Assembly (NCBI RefSeq): GCF_041146395.1
Contig: NC_090989.1
Coordinates: forward strand, 252,330,843 to 252,394,842
Direction: 5' to 3'
DNA: 64,000 bases
From: Eulemur rufifrons
Taxonomy: Eukaryota > Chordata > Mammalia > Primates > Lemuridae
Under the pieces are notes generated by a model. It had not been told where the DNA came from. It did no database searches and was given only the letters and a program-made list of their open reading frames with translations. The position numbers and the translations under genes are program-made. Below are positions 38,255 to 50,071 of this stretch, one piece after another. Numbering within the stretch: the first letter of the stretch is position 1; each line of letters opens with the position of its first letter.

Positions 38255-39370
38255 TTAACAGCTTTATTGAAATATAATTGACATACCATACATTTCACCA
38301 TTTAAAATATACAATTCAATTGTTTTTAGTATATTCACAGAATTGTGCCACTATGACCATAATCTAATTTTAGAACATTTTTAGCATCCCCACAAGAAAC
38401 CCCATAACCATTAATACTCATTCCCCATTTCTCCCTCCCTCCAGCCTCTGACAGCCACTGAATTACTTTTTGTCTCTATAGATTTGCCTTGTCTGGACAT
38501 TTCATATAAATGGAATCAAACAATATGTGACTCTTTGGCTTCTTTCACTTAGCATAATGTTTTCAAGGTTCATCCAGGTTGCAGCATTTATCAGTATTTC
38601 ATTCCTTTTTATTGCTGAATAATATTTCGCTACATGTACCACATTTTATTTCTCCCTCATCTGTTGATGAACATTATAGTTGTCCTACCTTTTGACTATT
38701 ATGAATACTACTGCTGATAATATTCATAGACAAGCTTTTGTGTGGACGTGTTTTCATTTCTCTTGGGGATATACCTAGGAGCAGAATTGCTTGGTCATGT
38801 GTAAGTCTTTATTTAACAGTTTGAGGAACTGCCGGACTGTTTTCTAAAGTAGTTGCACCATTTTACAATGCCCTCAGCACTGCTAAGGGTTCCAACCTGT
38901 CCACATCATTGTCAACGTTTGTTATTGTCTGTCTTTTCTTATTTTAGCCATTCTAGAAGAGCCAAGTGGTATCTCATTTTAGTTTTGTTTCATACTTCCT
39001 TAATGACTAATGATGTTGAGCATCTTTTTATGTGCTTATCTACCATTTGCATGTCTTCTTTGGGGAAATGTCTATTCAAATGCTCTGCCTATTTTTAATT
39101 AGATTATTTGTCTTTTGATTATTTAGTAGTAAGAGTTTTTTTTTATATATTCTGGATAGAAGTACCTTATCAGATACATGATTTATAAATTTTCTCCCAT
39201 TCTGTGGCTTGTCTTTCACTATCTTGATTGAATTTTCTGAAGCACAGAAGTTTTAAGTTTTTATGAAGTCTGGTTTGTTTTTTCTTTTGTCACTTGTACT
39301 TTTGGTATCCTGTCTAAGAATGTATTACCTAACCCAATGTCGTGAAGAATTACTCCTTTTTTGTCTAAGC
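38255..39370 (-). repeat. L1M-type LINE 3' part, reverse
   Basis: 'cagctttattgaaatataattgacatacc', 'catttcatataaatggaatc', 'atacctaggagcagaattgcttggtcatg', 'tttctcccattctgtggctt'. Similar to the copies at 11842 and 46895. Confidence 0.85.
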
Positions 39371-39494
39371 TTCTTTTTAATAGATGCTTTTTTCACACAA
39401 AAAACAGGAGTCTTTTCTTCCAAGCCTTTTGAGTCAAGTCTGCCCACTACCTACTCACATTTACACTCAAGGAACAACTCTTTTTAGGTTACTC

Positions 39495-39660
39495 TTGTTC
39501 AACAAGACTTTGACTAAACGCCTTCTGTATGCCAAGCACTGTGCTTGGTTTTATGGGAAACACAAAATAAAAATGATATTGTTTTATATACTGGGTATTT
39601 GGGATACAAAGATGAATATGATTTAGAGTTTGCAGTCTAGAAGAGACATTAGGCAGATAC
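39495..39660 (-). repeat. L2 tail, reverse
   Basis: 'cttctgtatgccaagcactgtgcttgg' followed by antisense L2 wording. Confidence 0.5.
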
Positions 39661-39887
39661 GCAAAAAACAACAATAACCATGTGAGTGACACATGATTTA
39701 CTTAATCAAAACTTTGCATGGACTGATGGTAGTTTCTGATTAAGTTTGCATCCGTATGCAATGAAATGAGAAAAATAATGACAGTCTGCTTTCTCTTATG
39801 AAGTGATGATTGTAGTTGGTATAGTTTTTTTGTTTTGTTTTTCTTAATGATGCTACTTGGCAGTATAAGCAGTTAGCAATTCTATTG

Positions 39888-40225
39888 TTTTTTTTGTTTT
39901 TTTTTTTTTGAGACAGTCTCACTCCTTTCCCCTGGCTAGAGTGCCGTGGCATCAGCCTAGCTCACAGCAACCTCAAACTCCTGGGCTTAAGCGATCCTAC
40001 TGCCTCAGTCTCCCGAGTAAGTAGCTGGGACTACAGGCTTGCGCCACCACGCCCGGCTAATTTTTTCCATATATTTTTAGTTGTCCATATAATTTCTTTC
40101 TATTTTTAGTAGAGACGGGGTCTCGCTCTTGCTCAGTCTGGTCTCAAACTCCTGAGCTCAAGCAATCTGCCCCCGTTGGCCTCCCAGAGTGCTAGGATTA
40201 TAGGCATGAGCCACCGCGCCCGGCC
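39888..40225 (-). repeat. Alu, strepsirrhine type, reverse
   Basis: Poly-T with a G interruption, lemur-type right arm, extra segment and CGCCCGGCC end. The poly-T side reads GAGACAGTCTC (a 3-base loss against GAGACAGAGTCTC). Confidence 0.93.
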
Positions 40226-40284
40226 CGATCCCCCAGTTTTTTGTGGGAGTTTTTTTCTTGTCTGTAAAATCAAAGACCTGCAAC

Positions 40285-40870
40285 CACTGGTTCAGAGAAC
40301 AGAGAGATTATTTCTGGCTCTGGGGAGATGGGAGAAGACTTGATGGAGGAGTTGCTCTGGGTCTTGTAGATTTGAATGATTTTGAGTATGGCCAATTGTA
40401 ACAGGCAGGGGAATCTGAATGAACAAAGGCAGCAGAGGGGAAATGAGCTTATGAAATAGGTTTGAAGGACTACCTGATGGGATGTGGAAAGTAAGATTGG
40501 GTGGAGAGGGATTAGACAGCCAAGATGGAGGACCTTGAAAGCCCAAGTTCAGTTTGATTCTCTGGGTCATGAGAAACCATTAAAAGGGACAGGAGGAATG
40601 ACACGTTGAAGAAAGATGGAGCTTTAGGGACATAAATCTGGGAATACTGGAAGGTAAATTGCAGGTGAGGAGACTAATTAGGAGGCAGTTGAGGTTTATA
40701 AGTGACAGTATTTATATTTTGTTTCTGGCTGAGAAATAATTTGATCTTTCATTAAAAAGTCCTGTAGATCTTTGGCAGTAGTGGTTGGGAAGTAAGTGAC
40801 AATGTGGTCTGTGATGTGGTGAATTAAGCCAAGCACTGAAAGTATGAGAGTTGCCAGCTTCCATAGGCAA
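40285..40870 (-). repeat. L2 LINE remnant, reverse
   Basis: 'gaggaccttgaaagcccaag', 'catgagaaaccattaaaaggg', 'ggtgaggagactaattaggaggcagttg'. Confidence 0.6.
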
Positions 40871-40899
40871 CTGGAAACATTTCTTAAGCACTAGCTGTC

Positions 40900-41035
40900 G
40901 GCCGGGCGCGGTGGCTCACACCTGTAATCCTAGCACTCTGGGAGACCGAGGCGGGAGGATTGCTTGAGCTCAGGAGTTCGAGACCAGCCTGAGCAAGAGC
41001 GAGACCCCATCTCTAAAAGGAAAAAAGAAGAAAAA
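40900..41035 (+). repeat. Left Alu monomer only, lemur-type
   Basis: GGCCGGGCGCGGTGGCTCAC ... GAGCAAGAGCGAGACCCCAT, then a short A-rich end. The right arm is absent. The low divergence suggests a young insertion truncated at the linker. Confidence 0.85.
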
Positions 41036-42010
41036 TTAACTCTGCCCTAACCTACACCTGCTCATCCAGCCCTCTTTGTAGTCAGTGTCAGCTAGGGGAG
41101 AGGGAAGTATAGTGACACCATTTCTGCTCCTTTCAACCTCCTTGAGAGGACTGCCAATTGTTGGCTGGTTTTATGAATGGCAGCCTCCCTCCCTCCTTCC
41201 CTTCCTCACCATTTCCTGCTCTGTAGGTTCCAGGGCCCATGGCTCCTCAAGTAAGTCAAGGTTGGAGATGGGTCTTTGTTCTCTCTGCAGTTCAGCTCAG
41301 CTGAGCACAGTGTCAGTAGACACATGGGTCTCACAGGGAATAGAAGAAGCAAGAAAGGGAAAGAAAACTACATCTCTTCCCAGTCCTGAGAGGTAGCTGC
41401 CGTGGTCCTGGCCAGTGGTTTCTCCAAAGCGTCTTTCTAGCCACCCAAAATCCAAGGGCTCGGCTGTGGAGTCCAGATAGTAGTGAGCCTGAGGAGGAGC
41501 CCTAGGCAGGGCCAGTGCTTGGGGACCAAGACCAGCTTGAGACCATCTCTGTGTTCAAGGGTAGCAGCAGGGAGCAGTGACATGAAGCGGACAGAGCGCT
41601 GGTAGTTACTGTACAGCAGGCTCTGGCCATGGCGTCTTCCCTGCTACTTACCCCACAGAACTGGCCTAGAACCTGAGGAGGGTGGAGCCAGGAAGGCGCG
41701 GAGGATTCTGTAGGTCTAAGGCAGAACCGAGATTTTTCTCTGGCCTAGAGAGACCACTCCCTATCCACAGCCTTCCTTTCCCTGCTAGAGGGATTCTGCC
41801 GTGCTACACAAACCCAGCTGGACCCAACTCAGCACTCACCAAAAATTGATGTATGTGAGGGAGGCCAATTCTGCTTCCACCACAGCTAGGAGACCCTCTG
41901 GAGATCCAGGAAACTGAATTGGACCCTGTGTTAAGAGTTAGGAAGGGGTCCTGCAGCCACCATGGTCTAAGACTCACTACCACCCAGTGTCCAGAAGCCT
42001 GCTGAGAGCC
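41036..42010. other. RUSC2 intron 1 segment, repeat-poor
   Basis: No named repeat or supported exon. Moderately GC-rich, leading toward the second promoter. Confidence 0.45.
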
Positions 42011-42018
42011 CAGTCTCT

Positions 42019-42290
42019 TTTCTTCTCACTCTCTTGCCCAGGCTGAAGTGCAGTGGCCCATTTGCAGCTCTTTGCAGCCTTGAACTCCTGGACTCAAGCA
42101 ATCCTCCCGCCTCAGCCTCCTTAGTATCTAGGACTACAGGACATGTGCCACCATGCCCAGCTTTCATTTTTTTTAGAGATGGCATCTTGCTGTGTTGCCC
42201 AGGCTGGTTTCGAATTCCTGGCCTCACGCGATCCTCCCACCTCGGCCTCCCAAAGTGCTGTACTACAGGCATGAGCCACTGTACCCAGCC
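42019..42290 (-). repeat. Alu, reverse, old (AluJ-like)
   Basis: Decayed T-rich head and both arms; AluJ-like wording (CCCAAAGTGCTGTACTACAG) without the lemur segment. Target CAGTCTCT lies at 42011-42018 and 42291-42298. Confidence 0.88.
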
Positions 42291-42579
42291 CAGTCTCTCT
42301 GAGACAGACCCCATTTCCCTGAGGAGGCACATCCCAGGAAGCCTAGTGCTAAGACCAGCTGGGCACCCACAAGAACTGAGCTTGGCTTTCCTTCTGGCAG
42401 AATGATGACTGGTCCTGCAGCCTCCCTCAGGGCTTCGGGAGTCCCCTCCCAGGCTGACTGCTCCACCCGGCGGCTAGTCTGGATTCCTAGTGAGAGGAAA
42501 AAGCTGGAAAACAAGGAGTCATTTACAGGGGGTGAAAAGAGGAGGGAGAGGTTTCTGGCTAAGATCTAAAAGGAGGGGC

Positions 42580-42605
42580 CTAAGGAAGGAAGGAAGGAAG
42601 GGAGG
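42580..42605. repeat. GGAA microsatellite
   Basis: A short run of GGAA/GGGA units just upstream of the proximal promoter. Confidence 0.75.
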
Positions 42606-42699
42606 AAGCTCCAAGGCTCTGCCCAGACATCTTCCCTGAGATTCCTAAGGACCAGGGAGGAGCCAGGCGCAGCTCTCCTTATTTTTCCTTTGCTATGGT

Positions 42700-42850
42700 G
42701 AGAATTCTCCCATCTCCAGCACTTACTGCCCTCTGTGGCTGACTCCTGTCTCCACCCTCCCCCTTCCCCAGGCTAACGGGCCCACGGGGACTGACAGGGA
42801 GGGAGGCTGGGTGGCTGTACTGTGGGCATGCCTGCTCCTTCCCTTCCCCC
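42700..42850 (+). promoter_or_regulatory. RUSC2: Putative proximal (alternative) RUSC2 promoter
   Basis: This is repeat-free, C/T-rich sequence with Sp1-like CCTCCCCC and CCCTTCCCC tracts, directly upstream of a CRE-like AACGTCACC (about 42864) and a GC-rich stretch containing a NotI-like GCGGCCGC. It lies about 7 kb 5' of the first coding exon, similar to my recollection of a second RUSC2 promoter in human. The function is inferred; no TATA box is clear. Confidence 0.5.
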
Positions 42851-43025
42851 TTCCCTGAGCAGCAACGTCACCACAGCACCAGCGGCCGCGGCAGCAGCAA
42901 GGAGACTAGGGCTGGGATTGCGCAGCCTCCCTGCATTAGCAACGATGCCATTGTATTAGCAGAAATCAGACCTTAGGAAATCGGCCCAGTTCCAGTGGAA
43001 CAGTGCCTCAGCTGGAACTGTCAAG
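42850..43025 (+). other. RUSC2: Putative alternative first exon 1b of RUSC2 (5' end uncertain)
   Basis: GC-rich, repeat-free sequence ends in GTCAAG|GTAGAG, a strong donor at 43025/43026. It contains one ATG (42945) opening a four-codon upstream ORF (42945-42959, stop TAG). Spliced to 49980 it would give a leader different from that of exon 1a but the same coding sequence. Confidence 0.5.
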
Positions 43026-44495
43026 GTAGAGCTTGGTCGGAGTGCAAAAGGAACAGAAGCCTCCGGTCCAGCTGCAGGCTCCTTACAGAGGTATGGCTCG
43101 GCGGGCTGGGGGAGGGCAGGGCAGAGACGCTAGGATCACCGATCAGCACGTTTGGGCCCTGGCTTCTGAGGGTTGGCTTTGTCTTTCCAAAAGGGAGAGG
43201 GGGGCGGGGGTTGGGGTGGGGGGACAGAGCGCCGCGTGAGCTCCGAGCATTAAACAAGCTCATCCATGCATATGTTGGGGCTGTGGTGCAGCGATGGAGA
43301 AAAGCCCAGGCTTGGGCTAATGCCATTTATGCTATTTTGTTAAGAAGCAGAAGATCCTGTCCTTCCTTTCTGGGCATTTCTAATGAAGATGCTGTAGTAT
43401 GGGGGAGTTAAGATCTAAAAACAAAGGCTTAATAGGAGGAGACACCCTAAAGCTACTGTAAATTTATGATGGAGACTATTCAGGGATCCATGCAGCTTTC
43501 AGGAGGGGCTGGGAAGCCTCCCCCCCCACACACACATCTATACCTGCACACAGACACACATCGTGTCCTCTGGTGCTACGGGAGCCACTAGGCTCCAGGT
43601 AAGGATGGAGTAAGAAAGAATTGTTGACCAAGATGCCCCACAATACATGGGGAGAGGGGCACAGTCATGACAATGCCTGGGGCACCTGACTGTTATCATC
43701 AGCCTTGCATACAGACCTAGATTCCTAGCAGGCAGAAACCTAAGCATAAGCTAAGGCTCCCAAATCGACCCCCCTGCTCTCTTCCCTCAGTCCTGCCCAA
43801 GAGAGGACCCAGTCAGGAAAAGAGTTATCAGTGCTACGGAGGCTCCTCGTCAGGGTCTCAGGTCAAGGTCAGATTGCTAGAGAGCAGCAGCGAGTACCAT
43901 TGTCTTCTCCGTCTTTCTTCAGAGGCCAAAAAATAGGGAAGGGATTCTGTGACTGGCAGAAAGGCACCGATGACCAAAGACAGGGAACCCTTTCTTCTGG
44001 AGTTTTCCTACCCAGATAATTTTCCCTGTTGCTGAGCAGGTAGAAAGAGTTTCTTAAATTCCCATTTCCCTTGACCACCTTGGTGGAGGATTCAGAAACA
44101 TAGGATAATAGGAGACAGTAGTTCCACCTTGTGCAAATATGTGGTTGAGGAATACACTGCATAGTTATGGGAGTGTGATAGTTCCCAGAAAGTGTCTAGG
44201 AATGTGAACCACAGAGCAGGGGGAAGGAGGTTTGGGGACCATGACTGGGGCAAGGAGATGAGGGCTGGGAACTGGGCAGGGGGTGGGGTTGACAAGTGTT
44301 ATCAGAGCATGGGGTCAGTAATACGAAAGGGACCGTTAAGTTCAGAGAATGGAGAGGCAAGTAGATATAACTCATGTAAGTGGAGGCTACAGTGTGGGCC
44401 CACCCAGGAAAGGTAGGAAGCAGCTGCACTGGGAGCCGGGTAAATGCAAGGGCTGTAAGAATATACAAAGAGGGTGTGGCCCTGATCATTTTCTT
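43026..44495. other. RUSC2 intron 1 segment after exon 1b, repeat-poor
   Basis: Unique-looking and moderately GC-rich. A short C-run and CA-repeat lies at about 43519-43537. No further exon supported. Confidence 0.45.
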
Positions 44496-44499
44496 TGGG

Positions 44500-44725
44500 A
44501 GGCAGTTGTAGTGGAAATAATTAAGAATTGGGCAGACCTGGGTTTGAATCCCATCTCAGCTGTGTCAATGTGTGCAAACTACTTACATGCTCTAAGCTTT
44601 GGTGTTCTCATCTGTAAAATGGGGATGATTATGCCCACTTGAGAGTGTTACTGTGGAAGTAGAGATATATGTAAATTACCTGTCATATAAGTACTTAATA
44701 AATGATCACTAATAAATAGTATTGT
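44500..44725 (+). repeat. MIR element
   Basis: 'gggcagacctgggtttgaatcccatctcagctgtg', 'tctcatctgtaaaatggggatgat': a well-kept MIR core. Confidence 0.85.
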
Positions 44726-45185
44726 GATGGGCCAAGAGACACTCATTTGAGACAAGGGCCAGGAAGAGGGCTCTCACAGAAGGCTTTTCCCGATTCTGGA
44801 GAGCTAGACCACATAACCTTGCGTTGGCTAAGCCACCGCTCCCCTGTCTACCTGGCAGGCACACCCAGGGGGCTCATCTTCTGCAGGAGCTTTCTCCCAC
44901 CGTCTTCTCATATGGATCCTCTATTTCTTCCCCACCCTCGTCTTCCATGTCTTTCCATCTAATGAGGGTACAAAAAGAATCTGACATGAGTTCTTCCAGC
45001 TCAGTGTGTTCTCTACAACTTTATTAGAGCTTATGAGCCACAGTATTAAACTTGTCTTGATATAGAACAAGTCACTCCCAGGGAAGAAGTCTGAGATATG
45101 CTCTCCGTAAATGTGCTCTGTGGTGTTTGAAATCAAGTCATATGTACAATTTACTCTCATTACATTCTTGGTAAAGAAAAAAGGT
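44726..45185. other. RUSC2 intron 1 segment, no recognised feature
   Basis: Unique-looking, non-coding. Confidence 0.45.
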
Positions 45186-45189
45186 CAAA

Positions 45190-45420
45190 AGTTAGGATTC
45201 CTGAGTCCCATCTTAATTCTGGTATTTATTCCTTGAGTGATTTGGGGCAAGCCATTTTATTTTTCTGGGTGTCAGTTTCCTTATTTTTTAAAATGAAGAT
45301 GGCTCTGCCTCCTTTGGTCAGTTGGTGGAAGAATGAGTGAGATATGACATGTTGAAAAGGTGATTTGTAAAAAATGTGAAGGGGGTGGGGCAAGGCACAA
45401 ATACAAAATCTCAACAGATG
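45190..45420 (+). repeat. MIR element
   Basis: 'gagtgatttggggcaagccatttt', 'tgtcagtttccttattttttaaaatgaaga'. Confidence 0.6.
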
Positions 45421-45569
45421 CCTGCAGAACTTAGTTGGCTTAATCGGGATTGTCTGTGGAGGAACTATCGGCAGGCATTTCCCTGAGTCATGTGGAGATC
45501 AAGAAGGAATAAGACCTTCTCTGAAATACAAAAGTATCAAACAAAATGAAATCAATCCGTGAAAGAGCT

Positions 45570-45900
45570 TGACAAAGTAGGATTCAACAACCTAAATGTA
45601 AAAGCTGAAACTCTATAACTTTTAGAAGAAAACATAGGAAACTTTCTTTATGATCTTGGGATAAGTAAAGATTTCTTAGGGCACAGAAAACTTTAACCAT
45701 AAAACTGATAAACTGGACTTCATAAATTAAAAACTTCTATTAACCAAGAAACACTATTAAGAAAACAAGCCACAGGCTGAGAGAAAATACCCACAAGACA
45801 TATATCTGACAGAAGACTTGCATCCAGAATAATTTAAAAAAAAGTACACTCAATAATAAAAAGACAAACAGCGCAGTTTTTTTAAATGGGTAAAATGATC
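45570..45900 (+). repeat. L1 ORF2 3' fragment, forward
   Basis: 'gaagaaaacataggaaactttc', 'gagagaaaatacccacaag', 'atatctgacagaagacttgcatcc' match the end of L1 ORF2. Several stops. Confidence 0.75.
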
Positions 45901-46060
45901 AACAAATAACCGAGCACCTACTACGTTCCAAGCACTGTGTAATAAGTTGTAGAGACACAGAGTTGACTACATCACAGTCTCTGACCTCAAGGAACTGCGT
46001 TCTAGTGTGGGAGACAGATGTGTAAACGTAGCACAAGGCAGCTGTCAGCGGCCTCCAGCC
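45901..46060 (-). repeat. L2 tail, reverse
   Basis: 'cgagcacctactacgttccaagcactgtg', 'gacctcaaggaactgcg', 'gtgtgggagacagatg'. Confidence 0.5.
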
Positions 46061-46212
46061 AAGGGCTCCACCATCACCCATCACACTCAGTCATTCTTCA
46101 CCCTGGTTTAGAGGATCAGCTTTCTAGATTGTAGAGTGTGTCCTGCATCGCTGTGTTTTTCCATATGAATGCATGTATGTGCCAGTCACGGTTTTGTGGG
46201 CCAGAATCGTAA

Positions 46213-46542
<330 letters not shown>

Positions 46543-46894
46543 TGGACATGCTGTTTATAATCTGCTATTTTCTGAGTATTCCCAACTTTTCTACTTTCTG
46601 TTAATCTTTACAGCATATATATTTGAGCCCACAGTTTTCTTAATGAAGGAAGAGAAGAGATGGAAGGAGCGAAAGGAAAATGATCTCATGAACCTCATAG
46701 CAAAACTTCCTAAAACTCATCATCTCTCTCCCATAATGCCACAGTTAAGGCAGCTGTTCCTCTCATCTCCTCCTCACCTCGTCTCTGCAAATGCCCCGAC
46801 CTCGCCTCACCTCCACGCTAGTTCTCTTCCTGACCTCTCCATCACTCTTGCTGTACACCTTAATCTTTTTTTCCTGTTTAAAAAAAAAGTTTTA

Positions 46895-48350
46895 CACAAC
46901 AGCCTTACTGAGATATAATTCACCTATCATAAAATTCATCCTTTTATAAAATTGAGGTATAATTCACATACCATAAAATTCTATAGTTTTTATTATATTC
47001 ACAGACTTGTGTAACTATCATCACTATTTGATTTCAGAACAATTTCATGACCCCAAAAAGAGCCTCCATCCCCATTCTTTATTCCCCTGCCCCCCAGCCC
47101 TTGGCAAATACTAATCTACTTTCTGTTTCTATGGAGCTGCCTGTTCTGGACATTTCATATGAATAGGCTCCTACAGCATCATACAGAGAAGCCTTTTGTG
47201 ACTGGCTTCTTTCATTTAGTGTAATATTTTTAAGGTTCATTCATGTTGTAGCGTGTACCAGTACTTCCTTTTATTGTCAGTTATTTTGTTGCATGTATAT
47301 CCTACATTTTGTTTATCAATTCATCTCTTGAAGGACATTTGGTTTTTTCCTACTTTTCTGGCTACTGTGAATAATGCTGCTATGGACATTTGTATACAAG
47401 CTCTTGTATGAACATGTTTTCATTTTTCTCGGGTATATACCCAGGAGTACAATTGCTGGGTCATATGTTAAGCCCATGTTTAACATTTTTGAGGAACTGT
47501 CAGACTGTTTTCCAAAGTGGCTGCACCGTTTTACAATGCACTCAGCAATATTTGAGGGTTCCAATTTCTCTACATCATCGTCAACACTTGTCATTGTCTG
47601 TATTTCTTATTTTAGCCATCCTAAAAGGAGCGAAGTGGTATCTCCTTGTGGTTTTTATTTCTCTAATGACTAATGATGTTGAACATATTTTCACGTGCTG
47701 GTTAGCCATTTGTATGTCTGCTTTGGAGAAAGGCCTATTCAGGTTCTTTGCCCAGTTTCTAACTGGGTTACATGCCTTTGTTGTTGTTGTTGTTGTTGTT
47801 GTTGTTGAACAGGGTCTTGTTCTGTTACCCAGGCTAGCGTACAGTGGCATCATCATAGCTCACTGCAACCTCAAATTCCTGGGCTCAAGTGATCCTCTGC
47901 TTCAGCTTCCCAAATACCTGGGACTATAGGCATGCGCTACCACGCCCAGTTAATTTTTTTAGTTTTTGTAGATATGGGGACTTGCTATGTTGCCCAGGCT
48001 GGTCTCAAACTCCTGGCCTCAAACAATCCTCCTGCCTTAGCCTCCCAAAGTGCTGGGAGCATAGGCATGAGCCACCACACCTGGCCTATATGCCTTTTTT
48101 ATTGTTGAGTTGTAACAGTTCTTTATATATTCTGGTTAGAAGTCTCGTATCAGATATATGATTTGCAAGTATTTTCTCCCATTCTGTGGATCGTCCTTTT
48201 ACTTTCTTCGTGGTATCCTTTGAAGCACAATGGTTTTAAATTCGTAGGGAGTCCAATTTATCTGTTTTCTTTTGTCACTTGTGCTTTTGGTGTCATATCT
48301 AAGAAACCATCGCCTAATCCAAGATAACAAAGATTTACTCCCGTGTTTTT
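46895..48350 (-). repeat. L1M-type LINE 3' part, reverse, split by an Alu
   Basis: 'cataccataaaattctatag', 'atatacccaggagtacaattgctgggtcata', 'ctgtcagactgttttccaaagtgg', 'tcgtatcagatatatgatttgcaag'. The Alu at 47777-48086 interrupts it. Confidence 0.88.
47777..48086 (-). repeat. Alu, reverse, old type, with (TTG)n tail, inside L1M
   Basis: The tail is a clean TTG repeat (about 47777-47807) instead of poly-T. Both arms are AluJ-like. Imperfect target CATGCCTTT / TATGCCTTT. Confidence 0.88.
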
Positions 48351-49979
48351 TTCTATAACCCTTACTCTTGTTAGGTCAGTTTAGCCTCTCTTAGCGCCTG
48401 CGTTTCTACATCTCCACCCATTACCCAGGTCAACGCACAAACGCTTGAAGTTCTACAAAGAAACCTTGTCTCAGAAAGGGGAAGAGGAAGAAAAATTGTA
48501 AATACTTACTTCTTAATTCTAATATAATTTAATTTAACACAAATAATTTTAATACCTTGTCTCTCATACTTATATTTATCAGCCAGTTGACTTTTTCTGT
48601 GTATTGCTTGTTCATGTCCTTGAGCATATGTGACTTGCTCACTCTTTACTGCACTCCACAGCCGTGACCCTGTGGTCTAAATGAGTTACATTTTAAGAAA
48701 TGGTTGGTGGCAAGTGCTCGCTAAATGATAAATAAGAGAAAGGCAATGGTGGATTTAGACTCAGGGTGGGTGAAAGGAAAATGATAGGAAGAAAAAGGGA
48801 AAGAAGAGAAATGAATGAATTAGGAGAAATTACACATGGGGAGTCCGAGGGAATGAAGACTGCTGGGACCTCAACCGGGAAGCACAGGAGACTAGAACTT
48901 GAGGAGGCCACTCTGCCGCAGTGCGGCCAAGAGACCAAGAAGCTCAGGATGGGCTCCGTGTCCTTGGGTCCAGGAGACATTGAACAAGATAGAACTTTAC
49001 TTTAGCTTATCACAGGTCAAACTGGGAAGAGGAGACTTTCTAGGGGATGCCAGTAGTGAAGGTTCCAGGCTAAAACTGGGCAGAATTGGGGCACTTCAGG
49101 AGGTCTGTACCCTGGGCTAGACAAACATTAAGAATGTTGTATGCCTGTCACGTTTGCCAGGCCTTATGTGGTGATGAGTTAGACTGATACAAAGTAGATA
49201 AAAGACCCCCACCCCCTTTGAGGAGGAAGAGGTTGGCAGCAGCCACACTTGCAGTCAGCCTGTGCCCAACTCCGTCTCTGCATTCAAGAAGCTCCAGGAG
49301 GGTAGTGAGGACGGTAAGAATACTCAGCCACAGTCATCAGAGAGGGACAAGTATTCTGGGGCTCATAGGAGGAGAAAGGGGGTCAGAGGTAGCAGTCACT
49401 TGGTCAGATGATATATTTAAAAATACGTCTCTTGTAAAATTAGAGCTTATTGCTATGAGTACATGATATATTATTTATGACTTTTCTCCTCATCTGTAAA
49501 CTTATGTGCCATAGCTGTGTCTAAGTCATCTCTATATCCGCTCAGTGCCTTGTATCCTTTTAGACGTCCTGATTGTTTGTTCTTAGTTACGTCACTATTC
49601 GTACTTTTCTTGTGCTCAGGACTAGTCGTTGTGCACTGCTAAGCGTAGGGTCCTTGAAAGAGAAGGGGAAAGTGCTGCCCCTGAGACTCCCAGACCTTCA
49701 TATGTGGCATTACAAGGGGCTTGGCCTTTTCTAGACTTTTATCACAGTTGGATGCCAGGTGACCTTAAAATGAAGGGGGACCTCAGGAGCTGGACCTATC
49801 AACACAGAAAGTGTGGTGGGGTCCCCACCCGCGCATCAGGCTATGTGATCAGAGCTCCACCTCGACGGAGCCTTTTCTCCTCTTGGGCTCTTCTCCATCT
49901 GAAAATTATGTGGGGAAGGCCATGTCCCTGACTTCCAGGGAGGTGACATTAGGTTCCCTTTCTTTCCTTCTCTCTCCAG
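48351..49979. other. RUSC2: End of RUSC2 intron 1, no recognised feature until the acceptor
   Basis: Repeat-poor, non-coding. A pyrimidine tract at 49957-49977 precedes the exon 2 acceptor. Confidence 0.6.
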
Positions 49980-50071
49980 GTGCCAAGCTCTCCTGATGAA
50001 ATGTGTTCTGCCCCACTGGGCTCTGGGGGCAGTGTCTGGTGCTGTTGATGCCCTTGTTCGAACTTTCCAGA
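49980..50071 (+). other. RUSC2: RUSC2 exon 2, 5' untranslated part
   Basis: The acceptor is TTCTCTCTCCAG|GTGCC at 49979/49980, with a good pyrimidine tract from about 49957. The leader piece holds two upstream ATGs. One, at 49996, opens an ORF running over the main start. The other, at 50048, is in frame with the protein and would add eight residues. An in-frame TGA at 49997-49999 shuts the coding frame further upstream. Confidence 0.85.

Noticed and set aside
42866..42900. An RE1/NRSF silencer site at AGCACCAGCGGCCGCGG in exon 1b
   Set aside because: Only the left half-site resembles the consensus; the right half does not match.
44530..44560. A tRNA-like B box (GGGTTTGAATCCC)
   Set aside because: It is the tRNA-derived core of a MIR element; there is no cloverleaf or terminator.
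50003..50071. A longer RUSC2 N-terminus starting at 50003
   Set aside because: The codon at 50003 is GTG, not ATG, and an in-frame TGA lies at 49997-49999. The known start at 50072 has a strong context.
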